Assembly: GCA_002389505.1 (NCBI GenBank)
Contig: DGPA01000021.1
Coordinates: forward strand, 146,317 to 166,644
Direction: 5' to 3'
DNA: 20,328 bases
Source of the DNA: Halieaceae bacterium UBA4452
GTDB taxonomy: Bacteria; Pseudomonadota; Gammaproteobacteria; Pseudomonadales; Halieaceae
A model generated the notes under the pieces. It was not told where the DNA came from. It worked only from the letters and a program-made list of their open reading frames with translations, and made no database searches. The first letter of the stretch is position 1. Each line of letters opens with the position of its first letter. Positions 13,689-20,328 of this stretch are shown here, piece after piece. A program made the position numbers and the translations under genes.

Positions 13689-14810
13689 ATGAAACCCAGC
13701 GCTAAACCCGCCAACCCACATTTTTCATCGGGCCCTTGTAGTAAACGACCCGGGTACGATGTGACGTCACTAAGAACCGAGAGTTTAGGTCGATCACATC
13801 GGTCAGGGATTGGGAAAAAAACCCTTCAACTTGCCATTGATAAAACGCGCCAGCTACTGGGCGTTCCCGAAGAGTATAAAATTGGTATCGTTCCGGCATC
13901 AGATACCGGTGCGGTTGAGATGGCAATGTGGTCTCTGTTGGGCCCCAAACCGGTCGACGTGCTGTCTTGGGAATCTTTTGGCGGGGATTGGGCGTCCGAT
14001 ATTAAAACCCAACTCAAACTGGATAATATTCACCATCTCAACGCCGCCTATGGTGCGCTACCACATTTGGCCGCCGCTCACCCAGACCATGACATTGTCT
14101 TTACTTGGAACGGCACGACCAGCGGCGTGAAAGTACCTCACGCTGACTGGATATCCGACGACCGTTCAGGCCTGACGATTTGCGATGCGACCTCAGCAGT
14201 GTTTGCGATGGACATTCCCTGGCGCAAGCTGGATGTCGTCACCTTTAGCTGGCAAAAAGTGTTGGGCGGTGAGGGTGCCCACGGCATGTTGATATTGAGT
14301 CCACGTGCGGTTGAGCGCCTAGAATCCTATACACCCGCGTGGCCCTTACCGAAGATCTTCCGCCTGACCAAGGCGGGCAAGCTCATAGAAGGAATTTTCC
14401 GAGGTGAAACTATTAACACCCCATCAATGCTTTGTGTCGCGGACTATCTAGACACCCTGCACTGGGTCGAGGGTATCGGAGGATTAACAGCATGTATAAA
14501 ACGATCTGAAGCCAATTTAGCGGCAGTCGCCGACTACGTAGCGCAACACGACTGGCTACAATTCTTGGCTCAAGATTCAGCGACTATTTCAAGTACCAGC
14601 ATCTGCCTTACGATGGATGCAAGTCCGGAACACGTAAAAGCCATCGTTGCTCTATTGGCAGACGAAAAAGTCGGCTTTGACATTGGCGCCTATCGAGATG
14701 CGCCCGCCGGTCTGCGCATTTGGGGTGGTGCCACGGTGGATTCGGCTGACACTGCCTTACTCATGCAATGGATTGGCTGGGCCTACAGTCACGTCAAACA
14801 ATCACACTAA
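13689..14810 (+). CDS. serC: Phosphoserine aminotransferase
   Basis: The 373-residue enzyme is a class V PLP aminotransferase that converts 3-phosphohydroxypyruvate and glutamate to phosphoserine and 2-oxoglutarate, the second step of serine synthesis. The N-terminus carries the phosphate-contact segment FSSGPCSKRPG (12-22) and the SLGRSHRSGIG motif (32-42). The PLP site is SWQKVLGGEGAHGM with Lys190, and ICDATSA supplies the Asp (D166) that contacts the pyridine nitrogen. Length and motifs match the SerC branch common in alphaproteobacteria and archaea rather than the E. coli form. The serA gene follows after 12 bases, which strengthens the assignment. A glyoxylate-type class V transaminase is the main alternative but is unlikely. 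The ribosome site is weak (CGGAATAGG). Confidence 0.9.
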   Translation: MKPSAKPANPHFSSGPCSKRPGYDVTSLRTESLGRSHRSGIGKKTLQLAIDKTRQLLGVPEEYKIGIVPASDTGAVEMAMWSLLGPKPVDVLSWESFGGDWASDIKTQLKLDNIHHLNAAYGALPHLAAAHPDHDIVFTWNGTTSGVKVPHADWISDDRSGLTICDATSAVFAMDIPWRKLDVVTFSWQKVLGGEGAHGMLILSPRAVERLESYTPAWPLPKIFRLTKAGKLIEGIFRGETINTPSMLCVADYLDTLHWVEGIGGLTACIKRSEANLAAVADYVAQHDWLQFLAQDSATISSTSICLTMDASPEHVKAIVALLADEKVGFDIGAYRDAPAGLRIWGGATVDSADTALLMQWIGWAYSHVKQSH

Positions 14811-14822
14811 GGGATTCACACC

Positions 14823-16001
14823 ATGTTTTATATTCGGACCTACAACAAAATTTCATCGCGAGGCTTATCGGGCTTTCCCTCAGATTTCTATCAGGTATCT
14901 GAACAGGAAAATCTGCCCCATGGCATTGTACTTCGAAGCCAGAAGCTGCACGACACGCCCCTACCCGAGTCAGTCCTTGGCATAGCGCGCGCCGGCGCCG
15001 GAACCAATAACATTCCTGTCGCTGACTTCACCGCCAAAGGCGTCGTCGTCTTTAACACTCCGGGAGCAAACGCCAATGCAGTCAAGGAGTTGGCCCTTGC
15101 AGGTCTGCTTTTAGGTTCTCGGGGCATCCTACAGGGTCGCGACTACGTGAACACCCTAACGGCTATGACAGATTCCAAGGAGATGGCGACACTCTTAGAA
15201 CAACAAAAAAAACATTACGCCGGTAGCGAGCTAACAGGCAAAACACTGGGCCTCGTTGGTCTTGGTGCCATAGGTTCTCTCGTCGCCGACTTGGCACTGG
15301 CACTCGGGATGGAAGTCATGGGTTACGACCCCGCGCTCTCTATTGATGGCGCTTGGCGCCTTTCGTCCCGCATAAAGCGGATGGAAAGCCTTAATGAATT
15401 ACTGACACGAGTCGATTACCTCACGCTCCATGTGCCCGCCATAGCGGCCACCCAAGACCTGATCAATGAAGAAAACTTGAAGCTGATGAAGTCAACCGCG
15501 TGCCTTCTTAATTTTGCTCGCGCATCAATCGTCGATTCTAAAGCGGTGGTTAAAGCTTTGGATGCAGGGGCGCTCGGACAATACATCTGTGACTTTCCTG
15601 AGCCCTGGCTGGTTAACCATAAGAAGGTCATCGCCGTGCCGCACATTGGCGCTAGCACGACCGAAGCGGAAGAAAATTGCGCGATTATGGCAGTTGCACA
15701 ACTGCGAGATTTTTTCGAACACGGTAACATCACCAATTCGGTCAATTTTCCCACGACTGAACTCGCGCGCGGGCACGCAGATACGCACGCTCGATTGACC
15801 TTTACTAACCGCAATGAGCCCGGCGTCCTTGGCGAGGTACTATCCATATTTGCGGCGAACAACGTCAATATTGTCGACATGGTTAATAAAAGCCGCGATG
15901 ACATTGCGTACAACATTCTCGATATCAGTGAACAGCCCAATCAAGACATGCTCACTGCCATGAAAGCAATTTCCTCGGTATTAAATGTGCGGCTGTTGTG
16001 A
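14823..16001 (+). CDS. serA: D-3-phosphoglycerate dehydrogenase with ACT domain
   Basis: The 392-residue protein catalyses the first step of serine synthesis, 3-phosphoglycerate to phosphohydroxypyruvate with NAD+. The NAD-binding fold is at 143-170 (GLVGLGAIGSLVADLALALG, then YDP). The catalytic triad of the D-2-hydroxyacid dehydrogenases is present: Arg233 (NFARAS), Glu260 (DFPEP) and His274 (PHIGAST). The C-terminal 70 residues form an ACT domain (ARLTFTNRNEPGVLGEVLSI), the usual site for serine feedback inhibition. The short first strand and total length match the type found in many bacteria with 390-410 residue enzymes, without the extra ASB domain. It is in an operon between serC and the flavoprotein; known SerA enzymes also reduce 2-oxoglutarate to D-2-hydroxyglutarate. 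Confidence 0.93.
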   Translation: MFYIRTYNKISSRGLSGFPSDFYQVSEQENLPHGIVLRSQKLHDTPLPESVLGIARAGAGTNNIPVADFTAKGVVVFNTPGANANAVKELALAGLLLGSRGILQGRDYVNTLTAMTDSKEMATLLEQQKKHYAGSELTGKTLGLVGLGAIGSLVADLALALGMEVMGYDPALSIDGAWRLSSRIKRMESLNELLTRVDYLTLHVPAIAATQDLINEENLKLMKSTACLLNFARASIVDSKAVVKALDAGALGQYICDFPEPWLVNHKKVIAVPHIGASTTEAEENCAIMAVAQLRDFFEHGNITNSVNFPTTELARGHADTHARLTFTNRNEPGVLGEVLSIFAANNVNIVDMVNKSRDDIAYNILDISEQPNQDMLTAMKAISSVLNVRLL

Positions 16002-16168
16002 ATCGACACGTTTGATGCTGGGAAGCTAATAGCCATCCCCCTGCGGTCCTATGTATTCTAGGGAGGTTGCCAAGTAGAAATAGGCGGGGCCATGGGTCAG
16101 CCTTCTGCAGTCCGTCAACCCGGAGCCAACAGCGGTAATCGAGGATGTTGCATCTTTAACCAACCGCT

Positions 16169-17581
16169 ATGACGAAGAATATGACCACACGACTAAATGA
16201 CTTTCGCAAACAATTGTCGCAGCTGTTAGGTGAGCAGCGTTTTCTGACGGATGACCGCTCGCGCCACCATTACGGCAGGGACTGGACGCGTTTTGCGACC
16301 CCCAACCCTTGCGCAGTAGCGCTACCGGAAACGATCGCTGAAGTTCAGGCAATTGTACGCAAGGCTCGGACAGCAGGTGTCGCGATTGTTCCTTCAGGCG
16401 GGCGAACCGGTCTTAGCGGTGGCGCCATGGCGAGCAATGGCGAGCTCGTCATTGCGCTAGATCGAATGAATAAAGTACTGGAGTTCAATACCATAGACCG
16501 GAGTCTGCGCTGCCAAGCTGGCACCATTACTAAGCTGATTCAAACCATTGCCGTCGATCATCAGCTTATTTATCCGGTGGATTTTGCGTCCAGCGGGTCA
16601 AGTCAAATAGGCGGCAACATCGCCACCAATGCGGGGGGCATCCAAGTCATTCGCTACGGCATGACCCGGGACTGGGTAAGCGGGCTCAAAGTGGTGACCG
16701 GAACAGGCGATGTACTGGATCTAAATCGGGGCTTGATAAAAAATAATACGGGCTTCGATTTGCGCCATTTGATAGCGGGATCAGAGGGCACCCTAGGCAT
16801 CATTGTTGAGGCGACGCTGCAACTCACCAAGCCGCCTATTAACCCCCGAGTTATTGTCCTTGGTCTGCCATCGATGGATGCGGTTATGGCAGTCTTGCAG
16901 GCATTTCGAGCCCAGATCCCGCTGTTAGCCTATGAATTTTTCTCTGAACTGGCGCTCAATAAGGTCATCGAACACCAAGAGTTACAGCGGCCTTTCGCGG
17001 CCGTGACCCCTTTTTATGCCCTGCTCGAGTACGAGCATTTAGGGGAGGCCACCGATGACGCGATTATGGCCATTGTCGATTACTGCATGACTGAGCGCTG
17101 GGTGGAGGATGCCGTTGTTAGCCAAAATGAGAGTCAACGAAGGAGCCTATGGCGTCTGCGCGAGGACATCTCAGACACTATCGCGCGCTGGACACCCTAC
17201 AAAAATGATATTGCGACGACCATTGCACAGGTGCCCGGGTTTCTTGCGCAAGTGGACGGGATTGTTGCGGCACGTTATTCGGACCTGGAAGTGATTTGGT
17301 ATGGGCATATTGGCGACGGCAACCTCCATCTCAATATCTTGAAACCCGACTCCGTTCCAGTGGCCGATTTTCAAGCCCGCTGCAAAGCAGTGAGCGCTGA
17401 TATTTTTTCTGTCATTAAGGCGATGGGGGGCTCCATCTCTGCTGAGCACGGCGTCGGTCTACTGAAGAAGGATTTTTTAGGTTATAGCCGAACCATCGAG
17501 GAAATTGCCATCATGAAAGGCATCAAATCCGTGTTTGATCCGGACAATATCATGAACCCGGGAAAGATCTTCGATACTTAG
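16169..17581 (+). CDS. FAD-binding D-2-hydroxyacid dehydrogenase, probably D-2-hydroxyglutarate dehydrogenase
   Basis: The 470-residue flavoprotein has an N-terminal PCMH-type FAD domain (SGGRTGLSGGA, 76-86; SSGSSQIGGNIATNAGG; GSEGTLGIIVEATL) and a C-terminal FAD-oxidase domain with GHIGDGNLH (379-387, metal/substrate histidines) and AEHGVGLLKK. This is the GlcD/DLD2/D2HGDH family, which oxidises D-2-hydroxyacids and passes electrons to a quinone or ETF. Position behind serCA favours D-2-hydroxyglutarate: in Pseudomonas such an enzyme recycles the D-2-hydroxyglutarate formed by SerA. D-lactate or glycolate are alternatives that sequence alone does not exclude. The gap after serA is 167 bases, so a separate promoter is possible. 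The start may be 16169 or Met5 at 16181, as neither has a clear ribosome site. Confidence 0.85.
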   Translation: MTKNMTTRLNDFRKQLSQLLGEQRFLTDDRSRHHYGRDWTRFATPNPCAVALPETIAEVQAIVRKARTAGVAIVPSGGRTGLSGGAMASNGELVIALDRMNKVLEFNTIDRSLRCQAGTITKLIQTIAVDHQLIYPVDFASSGSSQIGGNIATNAGGIQVIRYGMTRDWVSGLKVVTGTGDVLDLNRGLIKNNTGFDLRHLIAGSEGTLGIIVEATLQLTKPPINPRVIVLGLPSMDAVMAVLQAFRAQIPLLAYEFFSELALNKVIEHQELQRPFAAVTPFYALLEYEHLGEATDDAIMAIVDYCMTERWVEDAVVSQNESQRRSLWRLREDISDTIARWTPYKNDIATTIAQVPGFLAQVDGIVAARYSDLEVIWYGHIGDGNLHLNILKPDSVPVADFQARCKAVSADIFSVIKAMGGSISAEHGVGLLKKDFLGYSRTIEEIAIMKGIKSVFDPDNIMNPGKIFDT

Positions 17582-17606
17582 GCAACCCCGGGGAATAAGA
17601 TCGAGC

Positions 17607-17635
17607 AAAGGGTGTCTGGGCGACATCCTTTTATT
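17607..17635. terminator. Intrinsic terminator between convergent genes
   Basis: GGGTGTC (17610-17616), loop TGGGC and GACATCC (17622-17628) form seven pairs with one G-U, flanked by AAA and TTTTATTT. It serves the serine-operon strand best; on the minus strand the G-U becomes an A-C mismatch and termination of rpiA should be weaker. Confidence 0.7.
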
Positions 17636-17669
17636 TGCTGACTACCGCGAGGATAAGTAAGACCCATGT

Positions 17670-18347
17670 CTATTCGCCAGCCGTGAGTGTGCGAACGCCT
17701 TCCGCGGTGCCGAGTAACAGAACATCCGCAGGACGCAAAGCGAATAAACCATTGCTCACAACGCCGGCAATATGATCGATTTGCTCTTCTACTTTCATGG
17801 CTTGCGCAATCTCCATGCCATAGACGTCAAGGATGATATTACCGTTGTCTGTGACGACGCCCTCGCGCCATACGGGCTGCCCGCCCAAACGCACTAATGT
17901 CCGTGCAACATAACTGCGCGCCATGGGAATCACCTCAACAGGTAGCGGAAAGCTACCCAATGTGCCCACCAGCTTGCTCTCGTCCGCAATACAAATAAAC
18001 TGCTGCGCGGCTGCAGCGACAATCTTCTCTCGAGTAAGCGCTGCGCCGCCACCCTTGATGAGCTGAAGGTGCTGGTTAGCCTCATCTGCCCCGTCGACGT
18101 ACGCATCGAGACCGCCGACACTGTTCAAATCTGCAACCGGTAGGCCGAGACTTTTCAACAGGTCTGCTGAGCGCTCTGAGCTAGCAACCGTCACATCTAT
18201 ACGGCCCCTGAGCGCTACTAATTGGCGAATAAAACACTCCGCAGTGCTACCGGTGCCAATTCCCAAGATCAGTTGGTCGTTATCAATGGCCGCCACTCGC
18301 TCGACAGCGGCACCCGCGACCAGCTCTTTTAACGCCTGTTGATCCAT
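17670..18347 (-). CDS. rpiA: Ribose-5-phosphate isomerase A
   Basis: The 225-residue protein interconverts ribose-5-phosphate and ribulose-5-phosphate in the non-oxidative pentose phosphate pathway. All signature elements are present: the phosphate loop GIGTGSTAECFI (29-40), DGADEAN (85-91) with the two aspartates, KGGGAALTREKI (98-109) with the Lys and the catalytic Glu107, and a C-terminal GVVSNGLFAL segment. Length is standard (about 220). The start is fixed by AAGGAG eight bases upstream. In many gammaproteobacteria rpiA stands divergent from ilvA; here it is divergent from the SahR-like regulator instead, with a 183-base gap. Confidence 0.95.
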   Translation of the reverse strand: MDQQALKELVAGAAVERVAAIDNDQLILGIGTGSTAECFIRQLVALRGRIDVTVASSERSADLLKSLGLPVADLNSVGGLDAYVDGADEANQHLQLIKGGGAALTREKIVAAAAQQFICIADESKLVGTLGSFPLPVEVIPMARSYVARTLVRLGGQPVWREGVVTDNGNIILDVYGMEIAQAMKVEEQIDHIAGVVSNGLFALRPADVLLLGTAEGVRTLTAGE

Positions 18348-18484
18348 AGTGAGACTCCTTATATTCGGCTGTCAATCCATCCTCGACCGTTGTACTAGGC
18401 GGCACAACCACGGTCAGCATACATCGATTCCTCCATCAGGGGACCTACCCGGGACAAGATGATCAATAAAGCGTCTAAGCATTC

Positions 18485-18507
18485 ATCAAAAAATTTTGAT
18501 AAATCAA
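18485..18507. promoter_or_regulatory. Overlapping inverted repeats, probable SahR operator
   Basis: ATCAAAA-AA-TTTTGAT (18485-18500) is a perfect 7+7 inverted repeat, and its right arm is shared with a second one, TTGAT-AA-ATCAA (18496-18507). The result is three alternating ATCAA half-sites, 24-46 bases before the regulator's ATG, a position suited to autorepression. Binding by the SahR-like protein is inferred from position and symmetry. Confidence 0.55.
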
Positions 18508-18530
18508 TTTGGCGCTGTTAAGGTGCCGCC

Positions 18531-19538
18531 ATGAAAGCTGCTATACGCCATTTACACCCCTCTGGCGAGGGCGACCCGGGGGCTTACCGATCCACGCTTG
18601 CCATGTTGCTAAAAGCGTTAGGGGACCCATTGCGACTGCAGATCGTCCGACTATTGAAGGAGGACTCGCTCAGCGTGTCGGAACTCTGCGACGTATTCGA
18701 GGCGCGTCAAAGCGCCTTAAGTCATCACCTTAAAGTGTTAGTTGACGCCGGCGTTCTGGTGCGAAGAAGAGAAGGAACGGCGGGCTTCTATCGACGTGGT
18801 CTGGCCAGTGGGGCACACAAAATGCTGTTGGAAGCACTGTTTAACAGCGTCGACTGCGAAGCCCTTGGCGCTGCTGTCAACCATGGCTTAATGCGGGTCC
18901 AGCAACAGCGAGAACAGAATTCCCTCGCTTTTTTTAGGCACAACAGCTTGCGATTTAGGGAACAACAAGATCTCATCGCGTCCTGGGATGACTATGCCCA
19001 AGCGACACTGCATTTACTGGACTACTGTGAGCATTCACCGTCGCTAGCCGTGCTCGAGATTGGCGCCGGTGACGGTCGCTTGTTACCGCTGCTCGCTACC
19101 CGCGCCCAGCAAGTAACGGCCCTGGATAACGCACCCGAAATGCTGGCTGCAGCGCGCTCAACAGCGGGGCATTTGCCCAATGTTGAATTTTGTCTCGGAG
19201 ACACAACGGCATTGGCAACACGACCGGAACGCTTCGGTGCGGTCGTTATTAATATGGTGCTTCACCATACGCCCAATCCCCATGCTGTGATCAAGCACGC
19301 GGCGGCGAGTTTAGTGCCCGGCGGTGCACTCTTGATCAGCGAGCTGGTCGCCCACGATCAAGCCTGGGCGAGGGAGCACTGTGGCGACTTGTGGCTGGGC
19401 TTTGAGCCCGAGCAAATCACCCGCTGGGGACGACAGGCGGGCTTAGAGAACCACGCTGAACTATTTATAACCCAACGCAATGGATTCCAAATACAGGTTC
19501 GCTTATTGACGCGAACCATAGGCAAAAAGGGACATTAA
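18531..19538 (+). CDS. sahR: ArsR-family regulator with SAM/SAH-binding methyltransferase domain (SahR-like)
   Basis: The 335-residue protein fuses an ArsR-type winged helix (about 22-90; KALGDPLRLQIVRLL, then RQSALSHHLKVLVDAGVLVRR, the recognition helix and wing) to a class I methyltransferase fold (about 150-310) with motif I EIGAGDG (176-182), acidic D199 ending strand 2, and VVINMVLHHTPNP. The metal-binding ELCxCD box of ArsR sensors is missing its second Cys (ELCDVF), so it should not sense metals. This architecture is that of SahR, a repressor of S-adenosylmethionine-cycle genes whose methyltransferase-like domain binds S-adenosylhomocysteine. The stop lies two bases before the metK ATG, matching that role. 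The start has only a weak upstream AAGG. Residual methyltransferase activity is possible but unsupported. Confidence 0.87.
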   Translation: MKAAIRHLHPSGEGDPGAYRSTLAMLLKALGDPLRLQIVRLLKEDSLSVSELCDVFEARQSALSHHLKVLVDAGVLVRRREGTAGFYRRGLASGAHKMLLEALFNSVDCEALGAAVNHGLMRVQQQREQNSLAFFRHNSLRFREQQDLIASWDDYAQATLHLLDYCEHSPSLAVLEIGAGDGRLLPLLATRAQQVTALDNAPEMLAAARSTAGHLPNVEFCLGDTTALATRPERFGAVVINMVLHHTPNPHAVIKHAAASLVPGGALLISELVAHDQAWAREHCGDLWLGFEPEQITRWGRQAGLENHAELFITQRNGFQIQVRLLTRTIGKKGH

Positions 19539-19540
19539 CT

Positions 19541-20328
19541 ATGAGCGAGTACTCACTATTTACCTCTGAGTCAGTATCAGAAGGCCACCCGGACAAAATG
19601 GCGGATCAGATCTCCGATGCCGTGTTAGATGCCATCATCAAAGAAGACCCCAACGGTCGGGTCGCCGTAGAGACGCTCGTCAAAACGGGTATGGTCGTCA
19701 TCGCGGGGGAGGTGACAACCTCCACCTACGTCGATTTGGAGGCGGTGGTCAGAGAGGTGGTCAAGGATATTGGCTATACCAGCTCAGATGTCGGCTTCGA
19801 CGGAGCCTCCTGTGCGGTCTTAAATGCCATTGGCCAGCAATCAAGTGACATCGCTATGGGTGTGGATGAGGGCAATGACAAAGCCTTGGGCGCCGGGGAT
19901 CAGGGCCTCATGTTTGGCTACGCCAGTAATGAAACGCCGGTGCTCATGCCCGCACCCATCTACTACGCTCATCGACTGGTAGAAAAGCAGGCCGAGCTGC
20001 GCAAGGCGGGGACACTGCCTTGGTTACGACCCGATGCAAAGAGTCAGTTGAGCCTTCGCTATGATGAGCAGGGAAAACCCCAGGCCATTGACGCCATCGT
20101 TCTATCAACACAGCACGATCCAGACGTCTCTCAAGCAGATCTCCACGAAGCAATAAGAGAATACGTCATTAAACCGGTTCTTCCCGCCGAATGGCTGCAC
20201 AGCGGAACTCGTTACCATATTAATCCGACTGGCCAGTTCATTATTGGTGGCCCCGTGGGCGACTGCGGCCTGACGGGTCGCAAGATCATTGTTGACACTT
20301 ACGGCGGCATGGCTCGGCATGGCGGCGG
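19541..20328 (+). CDS. metK: S-adenosylmethionine synthetase, N-terminal part
   Basis: The gene runs off the window after 262 codons of about 385. MetK forms S-adenosylmethionine from methionine and ATP. Visible signatures are FTSESVSEGHPDKMADQISD (7-26, ATP and methionine contacts), GEVTTSTYVD, GAGDQGLMFGYA, the DAIVLSTQHD strand, IIGGPVGDCGLTGRKIIVDT and the start of the GGMARHGG phosphate loop. No frameshift was seen. It sits two bases after the SahR-like gene, so expression is probably coupled and controlled by the same operator. The ribosome site (AAAAAGGGA) lies inside the end of the regulator gene. Confidence 0.97.
   Translation, partial: MSEYSLFTSESVSEGHPDKMADQISDAVLDAIIKEDPNGRVAVETLVKTGMVVIAGEVTTSTYVDLEAVVREVVKDIGYTSSDVGFDGASCAVLNAIGQQSSDIAMGVDEGNDKALGAGDQGLMFGYASNETPVLMPAPIYYAHRLVEKQAELRKAGTLPWLRPDAKSQLSLRYDEQGKPQAIDAIVLSTQHDPDVSQADLHEAIREYVIKPVLPAEWLHSGTRYHINPTGQFIIGGPVGDCGLTGRKIIVDTYGGMARHGG

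Noticed and set aside
15416..15940. 174-codon antisense ORF within serA
   Set aside because: It is a shadow of the well-supported serA reading frame with low-complexity, Ser-rich composition.
16002..16168. Gap between serA and the flavoprotein checked for a tRNA or riboswitch
   Set aside because: No cloverleaf, CCA end or recognised aptamer core was found; only minor GC-rich stretches.

Overview
The window reads as chromosomal DNA of a free-living, probably marine gammaproteobacterium, possibly of the Halieaceae (OM60/NOR5) or a neighbouring group. This rests on gene content: a Bat (VWA/TPR, BatD) operon, a very large TonB-dependent receptor, glutamylated-putrescine catabolism, and an ArsR-methyltransferase regulator joined to metK. 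The taxonomic call is inference. No tRNA, rRNA, insertion sequence, phage gene or CRISPR array was seen, and coding density and codon use look even.

Layout. 1-1805: end of a Bat operon (VWA/TPR protein C-terminus, then BatD), followed by a divergent shikimate-kinase-family gene (1842-2348). 2349-2707: an intergenic region with a consensus sigma-54 promoter, a compact structured RNA rich in GGA loops, a second terminator-like hairpin, and then a small acidic protein gene (2708-2944). 3003-5300 (minus): a gamma-glutamylputrescine-synthetase-like gene followed by an unknown polytopic membrane protein in the same operon. 5509-6798 (plus): a divergent gamma-glutamylputrescine oxidoreductase. 7034-9782: class II fructose-bisphosphate aldolase and an exported amidase. 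9955-9989: a bidirectional terminator. 10040-13027 (minus): the TonB-dependent receptor. 13028-13688: a long regulatory gap. 13689-17581: a serine operon, serC, serA and a D-2-hydroxyglutarate-dehydrogenase-like flavoprotein. 17670-18347 (minus): rpiA. 18531-end: a SahR-like regulator and metK, nearly abutting.

How genes work together. SerA and the flavoprotein plausibly form a redox couple: 2-hydroxyglutarate made by SerA while it regenerates NAD+ is re-oxidised by the flavoenzyme. The SahR-like protein likely senses S-adenosylhomocysteine and controls its own operon with metK through an inverted repeat in front of it. The two puu genes cover glutamylation of putrescine and oxidation of the product.

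The most interesting item is at 2456-2583. A consensus -24/-12 promoter predicts a start at about 2482. That base lies next to the 5' strand of an 11-bp stem (2483-2493 with 2562-2572), which encloses three hairpins showing GGA in their loops plus one unpaired GGA, and is followed by seven T. One hairpin, ACAAGGACGT, fits the CsrA/RsmE high-affinity consensus exactly. I read this as an unannotated sigma-54-dependent small RNA of about 100 nt that probably titrates CsrA/RsmA.
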